From Ottelia alismoides (lineage: Eukaryota; Streptophyta; Magnoliopsida; Alismatales; Hydrocharitaceae): DNA of 64,000 bases. Position 1 is the stretch's first letter, and every line of letters starts with the position of its first letter. The position numbers were made by a program, and so were the translations under genes. Under the pieces are notes generated by a model. That model did not search any database. It had not been told where the DNA came from and saw nothing but the letters and a program-made list of their open reading frames with translations. The stretch covers positions 1-64,000 of the forward strand of contig JAZKJV010008876.1 of assembly GCA_037367405.1 (NCBI GenBank), in the 5' to 3' direction. Positions 21,826 to 34,544 of the stretch are shown here, one piece after another.

Positions 21826-24341
21826 ATTCACTTTCATTGCTTTATTTGATAGTTGTGGGTTAATTGTTGTTTGAATTTCGGATTTCGCTGGAGGTCAAAT
21901 CAGTGACTGTTGATTCTCCTGGTGAGTCGACACGAACTCTGCAAAATTCGCGTTCAACATTAGAGTACCAGAATTTATAAAAGACTGAAAATACATTTAG
22001 TATCTCACAAGAGACAGGAAATTTACAGGGAACTACATGCGATTGAAATAAAAGTACGGGGCCAAACTATAACACAGATGGAAAGTACAGGGCCTCAAGT
22101 GCAACAAGTCTAAGCAATCACAAGCAGAACATGTGATCCTGTCTCACAGGGGCATAAATGCAAATATCAAAACCTTTGTTCATTCCATATCATAAAAGGT
22201 TCAGTAAGAATATGCAAATAACCCAAAAAGTCACGTATACATCCACATGCTACACATTGAGAGGGACTAAAGTGCAAATAACTGAAAATACGAGGGCCAA
22301 ATTGTATCATGTCTGAACTACAACTTTTTTTACTGGATAAAATAGCAAAGCATAAATGTGCAAGGGTAAAAGAGGAATATACCCCCGCAGAGGCACTGGC
22401 ACACATGGGAAGGGTCGCTATCCTGCAGCTCTGATCATTCCCTATTGTAGATCTGACGCCTCTGATTCGGTCGGCTACGTACGTGCCAGATGCTCCAGAG
22501 AGTTTGATTCAATGGTGGAAATTCTGCTGCTATTGGATCGACGTGATGAAATCTGGCAGCACGAGGGCATCCAACGATCGAAAGAGGGTCCAGAAGAACA
22601 ACCCCTGAGCGAATTTTGATCGGGCAATGGAGGTGATCCATTGCTCCGATCAAGTCGCCAAAGGGTCCTGAAGTGTCGTGAGGGTGCTCCGCTTCCGGTG
22701 GATGGCTTCGATGGAGGTGAAGATAATCGGATGGGGGCCGGTGATGAAGCTACTCCTGGAGCTACTCTGCCTAAGCAGCAAGGGCTCCAGAATGATCCCA
22801 AGTGCGCTGATAGAACTGCAAAAGGAAGAGAGGGCTCGGGGCTACGCTCCGACCCAGGTTATTGTTGTAAAGGAAAAGGGAAGTAGTGGTGAATGGTGAT
22901 TGACCCGATGGTCTAGTCTCAGGGTGGTTGGGTTGCGTGGGAAGGTGCGGAGTGAGATATAGCGTAAATCGGAGCAGATAGATGTAGGGAACAGAGCTCC
23001 AACCAGTTAGTCGGAGCAGGTGGATGTCAGCGGAGGTGGAATGAAAAGACGAAGTGAAACGAGAGATGCAGTGCATATTTGCGATACCTGAAGCTACTGA
23101 CGTGCTTAGCAAGGTCAGGCGGAGGTGGAGAGTCGGGTCTTGGCCTCAACCAAGATGCGGCTGGCCGGGAGGCTTCACGCGGCGGAACTCCAGCCACGTC
23201 GTAAGATACAAGTCACTAGGTGCCATCCAACGATCCTGAAGGTCTCCTCTGATGGTTGTCACTTCAATAAAGGTGTCGAGGAGGGAATGGGGGCATGAGG
23301 GACGAGCTACCGAGCTTGGAGGCGGAAGAGAAGAATATATAGTCAACTCAGAGGTCCAGAAAGACCATCATGGATCACGAAACTCTAAAGGGATCCAGAT
23401 GATGCAAGGGACCCACGAGAATCTCGTATATACGAGGAATCTCGAGTCCGGATCTCAAAGAAAGAGGATCTCGGAATCGGGAAGGAAAATGGGAGAAGAA
23501 GCTCCAACGAGGAGGTTTTGACCCGACCTGAGCTAGGAGGGGGCGTTGACTGGAGACAACAAAACCTCCTGGTCCAATCAAAAAATAGGAATTTACAAAA
23601 TAATTACAAATTCAAAAAAATAGTAAATGAATTCAAAATAAAAATTATATAAAATAAAAAATATTCATTATTTTTTAAAGTTTTATTATGTGATTTTTAA
23701 TTATTTTTATGAAAAATAAATTAGTATACGTACAATATATAGTATTATGTACAGGTATAATATACCTATGTATTATGTACAAGTATTTTTATTTTATTAT
23801 TTTTAAACAAACACTTTATTTTATATTTTTTATTTATAACATATTTTTAGGAGTATAAATTTATTTTTATTGATTTTTATAAATTAATAAGGGTATATAA
23901 AAAATAGAGGATGCAATTATATACACATGTCTTTTACACAATGAAGGAGAATTTTATTTTTATTTTTATTTTATTTTTCTGGCTTTTATTCTATTTTCTA
24001 TTATTTTTAGAAATATGTACAAGGTCACAGAATAATTATTTTATTTTATTTTATCCAAAAATTCATATGTACAAATATTGGCAGTATAGACAGTCATAAA
24101 GTGAACCCTATCTCACTCTACTTATTTTATTTTTGTGACAAGGTCAAGCATTTACCTACTCATGGGGTTTGGGTCACTCTGTATTCATTCTAAATACATC
24201 ATTCTTTTTATTTCCTTTATTCATTTATTTTTGCCAAAAATGCATGCTAAATATGCAATATTAACTTAGGCATGCACATTGCTAAATTATTGTATTTACA
24301 TGGATTTACATGATGCTTTGCCAAGAAAAAGAGTTAAAATA
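21826..24341 (-). repeat. Duplicate of the element 1 LTR end and reverse LTR-like repeat
   Basis: This is copy 2 of 13535-16038, including the element 1 LTR terminus (ending GTTCAACA) and the adjoining TTAGA. The duplication therefore happened after element 1 inserted. Small substitutions and indels separate the copies. Confidence 0.78.
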
Positions 24342-24359
24342 AAAAATAAAGAGTGAGAA

Positions 24360-24579
24360 TCACATATTCATCACTGGGAGATTGGAAGCTCATGGACTAT
24401 CTAAATTACATGTCAATAATTTCAATTAGAGTGTACTGGAACAATTGAGAAATTTAAGGGGGTTGAGTTTATACTTCTTTCATGAAACCAACTAATGCTT
24501 TTGTGCCAGAATCTTTTAGAATTATACTAATCATTGAGTTTCTAAATCACTCATTTAATGATTTTAAAGGAAAGGTGCC
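24360..24579 (+). pseudogene. Duplicate of the LRR receptor-kinase fragment
   Basis: This is a near-identical copy of 16060-16278, again ending GTGCC immediately before TGATGAATCC. It arises from the 8.3 kb tandem duplication and not from an independent insertion. Confidence 0.68.
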
Positions 24580-25156
24580 TGATGAATCCACATTTCATCA
24601 TCTTTATTCTATCATTTTGGCCTTAAAAACCCTAGTAAATGCGTGCAAATAGGCTTAATTTAGGCATTTTAGCATTCATGTATAATTGTGTAAATAGTGT
24701 ATAAAATGCGGTTTTTACAAGCCAAAATTATAGAACAAAGAAAAGAAAAGAAGAAGAATAAAATATTGTAAATATTTTATGACCTGAAACCCCGAGACCT
24801 AGGCATCTCGATGACTGGGTCGAGAAGGAATAAAGAAGGGGAGATAAGGGTCAAAATACCATAAAAATCCTTTTATTTTAATTCATTTTTTATTCATTTT
24901 GGGACCTATTTTTGGTTCCACTTTTTATCCACCAAATAAAGAAACATTGAACATGAAAGTTGTAGATAATTAAATATAGAAAAGTATAAAATTGATTTCA
25001 CCTAAAAATAGTACACAGATAAAAAGATATGATATGAATAAGATTCCAGAATCCCAACTTCTCAGACCTGTATCTCACAAATAAATACTCAAAATGTACC
25101 ATACTCACCTTTAATTGTATATAGTTTAAAATAAGCTATTTATTGGCGGTGGTTTT
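24580..25156 (+). repeat. Duplicate of the outer LTR first part
   Basis: This is copy 2 of 16279-16856. The target site reads GTTTT here in place of GTTTC, a change after duplication. Confidence 0.72.
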
Positions 25157-26315
25157 TGATGAAGCCACATTTCATCATCTTTATTCTATCATTTTGGCAT
25201 CAAAAACCCTAGCAAATGCGTATAAATAGCATTAAATCCAGCATCTTAGCTTTCATGCATGTACATGTAAATAGTGTATAAAATACTGTAATTAAAGACA
25301 AAATTATAGAATAAATAAAAGAAAAGAAAAAGAATAAAATATTGTAAAATATTTTATAACCCTAAACCCCAGGACCTAGGCATCTAGATGAATAGGTCGA
25401 CAAGGAATAAAGTAGGGGGAGATAAGGGCCAGAATACAATACAAAACCCTTTTATTTAATCCATTCTTTATTCATTTTTGGGACCTATTTTTGGTTCCAC
25501 TTTTTATACTTCAAATAAAGAAACTTTGTACAAGAAAATTGTAGATAATTAAAAAAATAAAAATACAAAATTGATTTCACTGAAAAATAATGTACAGATA
25601 AGAAGTTATGGTCTGAATAATATTCCAAAACTCGAACTTCCCAGAATCGTATCTTGCAAATAAAAACTCGAAATGCACCAAACTCACTTTAATTGTATAT
25701 AGCATAAAATAATCTATTTAATGGAGGTGGTTTCATATTTTTCGAAGTTACGGATTGAAAGTTGAGTTTTGGACCCTACTTGTATACTTGTACAGATTAA
25801 AATATTCAATTTATTATTTATCCATTATTCTTATAATTTTATATTTTTATAATTTTGTAAATATTATGTATAATATATATGTACATTAAAATCATAATAA
25901 AAATATAAAAGAAACACAAAAACAAAAAATACTTGTATACACTATACATAGGTATAATACCTATATCAGATACATGTACAAATAATACTTATATTTCATT
26001 AAGTGTACAATCTATATCAGAAAAATAAAATTAAAATATAATTAAGTGTATAAAAGTACTCTATAATTTTCTAACATAATACACAAAAATAAATAAATTA
26101 AAATCACAAAATAAAAATAAAATAATAAAATATATAGATAATATACCTATATAGGTCTAAAAAGGCAAATTGTAAAAATAAACCTCATAAAAATAAAAAA
26201 AATCACTATAAAATACTTTAGAAAATTACAAACATTTTTTTATTTTATAACCTAAAAATAATAAAATCATTTTCGATTTTTAAAGAATTTATTAAGTATT
26301 TTTCCAGGGGTTTTT

Positions 26316-26369
26316 CCTGGTTGGTCCACGTGGACCAACCAAGGGGCAGTCTTTGTTGACCTCGGTCAA
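26316..26369. promoter_or_regulatory. LTR palindrome and inverted W-box pair
   Basis: The CCTGGTTGGTCCAC palindrome has one mismatch at its right end (26316-26343). It is followed by TTGACC-TC-GGTCAA at 26356-26369. Confidence 0.55.
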
Positions 26370-26940
26370 TTGTCTGCCCTCCACCCCTGTGGCATGTCAG
26401 AACATTGGTTTTTGGTCATTTTTGTCGATTTTTATGGGCTTCATCTTGCACATTTTGAGTTCGGCTCCTTCTTGACTTTTGTTCCTCGATATGTTACCTT
26501 TTACGCCTATGCGTTTCCTTGGAGAATGGAGCAACGATTCACCAAATAATCCTTGGTCTTTGGACCACCCCAGTCGTAGAGTCAAACCACATATATTGGA
26601 CACCCGACTTCCTTTTTGATTTTGAACCCCTCAATCCATAGGTGTAGCTCCGTTCTTGCGCCCAAACGCTCGAGGAAGGTGACAACTCCCTCTTGAGCGT
26701 CTTAGGTCGGTCGAGCATAGCCTGAGGTGGCTCCGCGGCCTCCCCGAACTCCGGCGGTTGAGGTACCATTCCCTCCGATCACCACAGTCGAGGCAGCCAT
26801 TTTTACCTTATTTCTCTTTGGCATTCTATTCCCCGTACGCTTAGGATTAAAAGCCCCAAAGAAATTTGAGGTTTCATCGATCAAATCACGCCATCTAACT
26901 ACCTCGTCGGAGCGCTCCTCCGGCCAACTCCATCTCCGTC

Positions 26941-27397
26941 CAAGCTTGCAAAAGTCGGCCGACTAGGCCGAATAGTCGATCCGACTAGTCGAGTCGGGGG
27001 GGGGGGGGGGGTAGCCGACTCGACTAGGCCTAGTCGGCCTTTAGTCGGTCCACCCGACTAGTCGGCCTAATCGGCCGACTAATCAGCCGACTTTTACAAC
27101 AACCTTTTTTATTTTTTTTTGTTTTTCACTTTTTTTAAAGCAAACATATTCTAATATGCTTATTGTTATATTTAAAGTCAATTACTTCTTTTATTTCATC
27201 ATGATATCATATAAATGTACAAATATATGTATATACATACGAATATATGTATAAAAAACGGATTTACATATTTGAAATAATTATAAATTCAAAACCGACT
27301 AATGACCGATTAATTCCGACTAGTCGCCCGACTGCCGACTAATCCTTAGTAGGTGACCCCGCCGACGGAATACCGACTACCGCTTTTTGCAACCTTG
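26941..27397. mobile_element. Non-autonomous hAT-type element with GACTAGTCGG repeats
   Basis: A 457-bp insertion is flanked by the 8-bp duplication TCTCCGTC (26933-26940 and 27398-27405). Terminal inverted repeats are CAAGCTTGCAAAA at the left and CAAGGTTGCAAAA on the opposite strand at the right. Both subterminal regions are crowded with short palindromic GACTAGTCGG/GGCCGACTAG words, and there is a run of 16 G at 26996-27011. The 8-bp duplication and CA(A)GG-type ends are hAT hallmarks. The corresponding site in the older duplicate (about 18628-18635) is empty. No transposase is encoded. Confidence 0.88.
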
Positions 27398-28752
27398 TCT
27401 CCGTCATATCGCGCCACCATTCCACCCCCGCGGGACCCAAGCACTTTGTCATGGGTCCTCTCACGCATTTTTGCAGGTCAACGGACTTTGACTCGAGCCC
27501 AGTAGCATTTTTGAAGTTCGATGGAGCCCAGCGGAGCTCCACAGCTCCGCCGTCCTTCTCCGCGAGCCCCGGCCACCGTCGAGGTCTTTTGAAGCCCTTG
27601 GGAGATAGCCCAGACCTCGAGGAGGCTCCAGCCTTATTTTGAAGCTCAGAAGCCCGCCGAAGACGGAGCAGGACCTCGGAGAACCTCGGCTCGCCGGCGT
27701 TCCTCCGCGGTTCCTGGTCCGGTCTTCGTAGCCGTCGGATCGAGGTGGAGCCCCAGATAGCACAATCACCGTCCGATCTCCTCGCGCATCGACCGTCAGA
27801 TCATCCGAGGGAGATCTAATCACAGCCGTCGAAGCCCAACCGTCATGGTGCAGGGAGGGTTCGCCACGTGTCAAGTGGGAAGCCCTCCACCGTTGGATCG
27901 CGTGCAATAGGGGTATTTTGCATCTAACCCCCATGCTATTTTTGTATTTTCATTCAGTCCTTAAACATTTCTCTTTGGTTTAAAAAGTCTTGTGATAATT
28001 ATAACTAAACCCCCGAACTTTTAGTATTTGCAAATAGGTCCAAGCCACGTCACCTCACGTGACCAGTTCATGTGAGGCGCGGGGCATTTTGCACGGACAC
28101 CCTCGCGGGTCTTGCAATTTCTTTTAGGGCCTGAAACTTTGATATTCAATGTAAACTTTTTGGAATATTTGCATTAAGGCCCTCAGACTTTTGGAGATTG
28201 CATACATGTCCCTCCCAAGCCCGTGCCTGTCACGCGCCCTGGTGGGTTATTTGCAGGCGTGTCCTTGCAGGTCTTGTATTTTATATTTGATCCATTAAAT
28301 TGAATATTCAGTATAATATTTTATGGACAAATTGCAATTTGACCCCTATGCTTTGCCATATTTCCAGAAATACCCCTGCAAGGCTTGTAGTTTCTTTTTG
28401 TCATTTCTTTTTTTGCATGCATTTCTAAAACCTCAAAAAATCCAAAAAAATAATTTAGGCTCCTGTTAACTTGATGATACATGCCATATTTTTGCATTAC
28501 ATTTTTATTGCATTTTAATATTTATTAAAAATCAAAAACATGCATTTTCAGCACTGTTTGCATTAGAAAATTCATAAAAATTATTAAAACGTTTTGAAAA
28601 ATTCCAAAAAAATTATATTTTGTGTGTTTTATCATCTATTAGTGTCAATCCAAAAATCACTAAAAATTTTAAAACGAAAACCTTAAAAATTAGAAAACCC
28701 TAAAAATCTTCATAAAAATCTAAGAAATCCTAGAAAAATCCTAAAAGTATAA

Positions 28753-29066
28753 ACTCAGTTTCTGTAGTTTCACTATTTTATTGTCTTTACTTTAAAATTA
28801 ATTTGGGAAACTTTTGCTACTGTTTGTTGTTTTTCACTCCCATTTTAATTTCGGCCAGAACATCTATTCACTGTTTTCTTATATTTTGACTTTTAAAAAT
28901 ACCCTATAGACTCAGTTTCTGTAGTTTCCCTATTTTATTGTCTTTATTTTAAAATTATTTTGGGAAACTTTTGCTATTGTTTGCTATTTTTCACTCCCAT
29001 TTTAATTTCGGCCAGAACATCTATTCACTGTTTTCTTATATTTTAACTTTTAAAAATACCAAAAAC
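28753..29066 (+). repeat. 157-bp tandem duplication inside the LTR
   Basis: Two head-to-tail copies (28753-28909 and 28910-29066) both start ACTCAGTTTCTGTAGTTTC and end near AAAAATACC. The other LTRs carry one copy. Confidence 0.8.
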
Positions 29067-29619
29067 ATTCTGAAAAATCCCCAAAAATCACAAAAACAGT
29101 AGAAAAATATAAAACGACCAAAAACACTTTATTCCCTGATTTTTGAGTATACTTACCTATTTTTATAAATACTTTATCCCCTCTTTCCTTACATTGTATA
29201 TATATCCTATTATTGAAAAAGAAAATACAAAAATATAACATATAAAAGAAAATATAAAATTAGAAAATTAAAAACCAAAATACAAAATTAAAAATTAAAA
29301 ATAAAAAAATATAAAATTAAAAACCCACAAAAACTTGCATAATTGTAGACACTTAATCACATCACATTTTTGTGCATCAATTGTTGATCTATCCTGCCTT
29401 GCTCCCTGTGTTCGAACTCTCTACATACTTGCACCTATACATCATTTATGTGGAGTTAAAAATAAATTCGACTCCACATTTGTTTGTCATTGTTTGATAT
29501 TTGAGTGTGGGTTCATTGTTGATCTTAATCGGGATTCATTGAGGGTCACCGCAGCGACACGGTTGTCTCCACCTTGTGTGAGATAATTAGACCCCGTGAA
29601 TTTCGGCTAAATCAGTTTC

Positions 29620-32600
29620 ATGTTTTTCGGAGTTACAGTTTGGAAGTTGAGTTTTGGAACCCTATTGTATACTTGTGCAGATTAGAATATTCATTTTATT
29701 TATTATTCATTATTTTTATAATCTTATATTTTATAATCTTGTAAATATTATTTATAATATATATGTATATTAAAACAGGAATAAAAACCTAAAGAAAATA
29801 CAAAATAAAATACTTGTATATAAATACCTAGGTATAATACCTGTATACATACCTATATAAATCATACTCATATTTTATTAAGTATACAAAATACATCACA
29901 AAAATAAAATAAAAATATATTTAAGTGTATAAAAATATTTTATAAATTTATAAAATAATAAACAAAAATAAATAAATTAAATGTAAAAAATAAAAATAAA
30001 ATATTAAAATAAATATACCTATATGGGCCTAAAAAGGGAACTTGTTATTTTTGACCTCAAAAAAATAAATAAAAATTACCATAAAATAATTTACAAAATT
30101 ATAAATATTTTTTATTTAATAACTTAAAATTAATAAAATCTTTTACTATTTTTAAATGATTTTATAAATCATTTTCCCAAGGTTTTTTTTCTGGTTGGTC
30201 CACGTGGACCAACTAGACTTCACCCTTGGTTGACCTCGGTCAACTCTCTGACTAAGGTCTGGACAATGTCAGAAATGGGTTTTGTGTCTTTTTCTCGATT
30301 TTTTCGAGGCTCTTCCTTGCATCTTCTCGTGATGGAGCCTTCTACAACTTTTTGCCTTGTCCATTGGTGATTCACGCCCAGGTGTTGTCTTGGGTTGGGA
30401 ATCACTAATCACGGCGAGGTGCCTCGTTCTTCATGCCGCCAGAACCATCCTCTTAAAAAGCCCCTTTGACCTTCATTCTGAATTTGATCCCTCTTCCTCC
30501 ATTTTCACTGCTTGTTCTTGAGTGCTGTGAGCTCCCGGTGACAGCAGGAACCTATAGCATCAGTCCTTGCATCGTGTGGAGTCGAATCGAGGTGTATCCA
30601 GCCCTCATCGGAGCTTCGTTCGAAGCTCAACAGCTTCCGTATCCGGTGAGCCTCTCCCTCTTCTTTTGTTTCATTTGATAGTTTAGGTCTAGTATAGGTT
30701 AGGGTAGTAGCAGTTTCGCATTTTATTCAGCCCATTGCCGTGATTTCATCAACCGAACCGACGGCGGAGCTGAGCTCCGCCTTCAGTTCCCGATCATTTC
30801 AAGCATCGAATCGACCCCATGCCGCCTTCGTCTTCTTTCTCTCCATCTTCGCTCGCCCCGAAGCACCTTCATTCACCTCGATTCCATGTGAGTCGAGGGT
30901 CTCGAAGCTCCTCCTCTGCCCATCATCTGAGCTTCTCCGTAACGCCTCTCATCCGCTCATTTCACGCATCTGATACCACATGGATAGTCTCATGTGTACT
31001 TGGAAGCTAACCCTGCAGGTTTAACGAAGAATTGAGGCTCAATCGAGCCCCAACCTGCTCAGGGACCACCTCCAGGCGACGTGGACTCGCTCGACCACTA
31101 ACTGCCATCTCCGGCCTCGTAGAGCCAGCCATTAAATGCGGAAAGACCCCGAGAATCTTTTGCCCTTCTTCTTGGGACGAGAGGAGAAGTACACCGGCCG
31201 GATTCACGCTTGAAAGCTCGACAGAGACGTTGTTCTTTGTCACCATCGCCCTACCGTTAGATCAAAAACAGAAGGGGCACGCCACAGCTGCCGTCGGATT
31301 AAGGGATGCCACCATCGCCTATCAGATCTGAGATCTCATCTCCACCGCAGGATCAGGCGAGCCAGATCACATCTCGACCGTCACTTTAGAGCGCGCCTCT
31401 CAGCCGTTGGATCGAGGGCGCGTTAAGTGAAGGGATGCTAGCCGTCCGATCATTCCGAGGGACTTTTGAAAGTATACCCCTCTGACTTTTTGTATTTCTT
31501 TTCAGAACTTTAACTCGCTTAATTATTTTAAAAGTTCTGTCCTATTTGCACTGTGAACCCCCAGTTTTTGTGATATTGCTATCCAGTCCCTGCCAGGTCA
31601 CGTGCCTCATGCACGTGACATGGCGTTTTTTTAGCGAAGCCCCTAGGAGATCCTGTATTTCACTTCAGTTTATAAATATTTTTGTTGCATTATATATTTG
31701 TGGAAATTTTACGTACAAGTCCCTGAACTTTGCCATCTTTGCACAATTACCCCTGCCAGCATGATTTTTCTTAATTCTTCCTTTATTTATTACATGCATT
31801 CATAAAGCCTAAAAATTCCCCAAAAATCAAGTTAAGCTCCTGTTGCATTGTAGTTTCACGCCAACATTTTTATTTTGCATTTCGTTGCATTTTACTATTT
31901 ATAAAAATTCAAAATACGCTCTTTCAGCACTGTTGGAATTATAAAACCCATAAAAATTATAAAAACAATCAAAAAAATATATTTTGCATATTTTGGTGTA
32001 CTTTAATTTCAGATCAAAAATCATTAGAAAAAATATAAAAGAAAACTTCTAAAAATTAGAAAATCCCAAAAACCTTTATAAAAATCTTAAAAATTCCATG
32101 AAAATCCTAAAAATATAAACTATGTTCCTGAATTTTCTTTGTTTTATTATCTTTCATCAAAAATTAATTTGGGAAATTTTGTTACTGTTTTCTCTTTTTC
32201 ATTCCCATTTTAGTTTCAACCTTTAACTTTCTTCCTTGTTTTCAGTATTTTTGACTTTGAAAATACCAAAAAAATTATGAAAAATCTAGAAAAATGACAA
32301 AAATATTAAAAAATATAAAAACCTAAGAACATTTTATTCCCTTATTTTTGAGTATTTTCTCCTTATTTTTTTAAATACATTATCCTCTCTTTTCTTATAT
32401 TGTATATATATTCTCGTTAAAGAAAAAGAAAATTAAAAATATAAAATATAAAAAGAAAATACAAAATCAGAAAATTAAAAATCAAAATGTAAAAATATAA
32501 AATTAAAAATAAAATAAAATAATACAAAATAAAAAACCCATCAAAAATTTTCCATATTGGCTAAGTAGTTCAATAGGCACAAGACTTGACTTCTCGTCTG

Positions 32601-32815
32601 CTTACCTTACTCCGTGCTTCCTGTGTTCGACCCCTACTTGCTTGCCACTGTACATTTTTAGTAGGGTATAATAAATTTTGATCCTAGCTCTTGATTGTTT
32701 AATTAATTGTGTGGGTTAATTATTGATCAACGTGAAGGCTTGAGTAGTCGCCTCAGCAACAGTGAGTCTGATTTGTCAGACCATTATTTAGCGGCTCTCA
32801 TCTTATCGTTTTTCA
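29620..32815 (+). repeat. Outer solo LTR, part 2
   Basis: It continues the LTR interrupted at 16856, beginning in the TTTTTCGGAGTTAC phrase and ending TTTTTCA at 32815. The RLK gene resumes after GTGCA (32816-32820). It carries a palindrome (30191-30216), a 16-bp W-box palindrome GTTGACC-TC-GGTCAAC (30229-30244) and a GC-rich block (about 30420-31450) whose short ORFs are not protein-like. Confidence 0.8.
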
Positions 32816-33240
32816 GTGCAAACAGGAGGAATTTTCGGTATTCTTGTCTTATTTTTAATTACGAGGAACTTAAACCTTTGTGGGGGGAATACACTATTGA
32901 ACTTGAAATTGAGTTCAACGGAGAGAAACAAACTATTAAAGATTACTTTGGAAATTATTATTATTTTTCTACTATATTGTTTTTGTAAACATTATTTTTT
33001 CTCATAAATTAATATATATCATTGATAAAAATTCTTAGAAATTTCTTCGAATAACATATTTTCATATTGATAAAATTTTAAAGCTATTGTACGATGATAT
33101 GAAACATGTGATGCATGAGTTTTCAGCTTCAATTTAATTATCATAAAGGGATTCGGCTCAGTGTGCAGAGGATCACTTGAAGTAGCTGAAGTGATGACCG
33201 TGAAGGTATTCAATCGAGAAATCTTGAACCTTCGATGAGT
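32816..33240 (+). pseudogene. RLK relic: capping region, transmembrane segment, kinase N-lobe
   Basis: This is the right half of the gene split at 16278. It begins QTGGIFG, then NLNLCGG (the cysteine cap typical of Xa21/EFR-like receptors), a hydrophobic IIIIFLLYCF stretch (transmembrane), and a decayed kinase start. The kinase start corresponds to the juxtamembrane YDDMKH helix, a degraded glycine loop and VKVFNREILNL. Frames change several times. Instead of continuing into the kinase it runs into LRR sequence at the ECRxL position (about 33250). Confidence 0.72.
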
Positions 33241-34340
33241 TTTTTGGATAAATGTCGACCTTTGACAAGATTAGATATAAATAATAACCTATTGAAAGTG
33301 AGTAACACAAATATTGGAGCATAATTGCCTCTTTATATACATGTACTCGCTTGGAGATAATATATCTTATATGATCTCCTCAATATGAATGTAATCATAC
33401 TTAGATATAACATCCTTTTCAATGAGATTTCAACATCCCTCAACAACCTCGTAAATTCTAGTGAGCTCTTTCTGAAAATAATAATATGAGTGGCAAAATA
33501 ACGAAGAGCTTCTTGTCCTTGTAAAAGATGGAGGTCTTGGAATTTTTTTGATAATATATATGATTCCATACCAAAAGTCTGATTGATATTTCTTCATTGT
33601 TACAATTATCTGAACTTGTCTCGTAACGAAGTTTTTATCCCTTTACCAAAAGAGGTTGGAAACTTAAGAGATGTTAAATCTTTTAAACTTTTCTTACAAT
33701 AGATGATCAACTCTTGCACTACTTAAATATGCATGTCAATAATTTCAATGATACTGTATCGAAATAACTGAAAATTTTAAGAGGCATCGCGTTAAAAAAC
33801 TTTCACGAAATCAAACGCATGTTTTAGTGCAAGAATTCTTTGTCACGTTATGATTATTTTATTTCTTAAATCTCTTATTTAATAATTTTGAAGGTGAGGT
33901 ACCAACATTTGGAATTTTTGGCAATCTCAACTCAGTTTCGATTACGGAGAATGTAACCTTTGTGGTAGGAATATACATTTGAACATAAAGTCAAGTTCAA
34001 TAGAGATATGAACTATCAAAGGTGATGTTGGCAACTATTGTTATTTCTAATATAATTTTTTTGGTTGGCTTTGCTCTTCTATTATTTATACATCAATATC
34101 TTTTGACAAACATTTTTAAAAAAATCTAACAAAAAATTTTATTTCAAATTGATAAATTTCCAAACCCGTTAGACAATGATATTAAACATGCAAACAGATG
34201 AGTTTTCAACTTTTAGTTTGATTGGTACCGTGGGATTGGACTCGATGTAAAGAAGATCTCTTAAAATAGCAATGGTACTAGTTATAAATTTCTTCAATGG
34301 AAAATCGTTAATGCTTTAAAGACTTTTTTGAATGAATGTC
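33241..34340 (+). pseudogene. RLK relic: LRRs, transmembrane segment, kinase N-lobe
   Basis: The order is: an LRR start (LTRLDINNNLL), LRRs including LNLSRNEVFIPLPKEVGNLRDV and LFNNFEGEVPTFGIFGNLNS, a hydrophobic segment (ATIVISNIIFLVGFALLLF), then a kinase N-lobe relic with VINFFNGKSL and KTFLNECRPL. Multiple stops and shifts are present. It is again joined to LRR sequence at ECRPL-TRLEINNN (about 34330). Confidence 0.7.
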
Positions 34341-34543
34341 GACCTTTAACAAGATTAGAGATAAATAACAATTTGTGGAAGTAAATAAACCTATAACTTG
34401 AATCTTTATTATGTCTTTATCTACATGCACTCACTCACTTGTAGATAATAAATTTAAGCGGTAACAAATTTGGTGGATATTTGTCGGATTCGATTGTGAC
34501 TCTCCACATCTGAAGACAAATTTTAGCGGTAATAAATTTGCTA
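34341..34543 (+). pseudogene. RLK relic: LRR fragment
   Basis: Encodes LTRLEINNNL and IINLSGNKFGGYLSDSIV, an LRR of the same family as the flanking relics. It is cut by the RTE LINE fragment at about 34545. Confidence 0.62.
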
Positions 34544-34544
34544 G

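Larger units (their letters stand above)
16857..29614 (+). mobile_element. Inner element: rearranged Athila-like retrotransposon
   Basis: It begins TGATGAAGCCAC at 16857 and ends ATCA at 29614, flanked by GTTTC (16852-16856 and 29615-29619). It contains a truncated 5' LTR, RNase H/integrase remains, part of the 3' stem-loop array, a duplicated copy of the left flank, and a complete LTR with an embedded hAT element. Internal rearrangement (tandem duplication, LTR-pol deletion) has removed gag, protease and most of RT. Confidence 0.75.
25157..29614 (+). repeat. Complete LTR of the inner element, with hAT insertion
   Basis: It starts TGATGAAGCCAC and ends GGCTAAATCA, about 4.0 kb without the hAT insertion and its extra target copy. 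It contains a palindrome/W-box site (26316-26369), a GC-rich block (about 26380-27930) and a 157-bp internal duplication. It is followed by GTTTC and the rest of the outer LTR. Confidence 0.8.
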
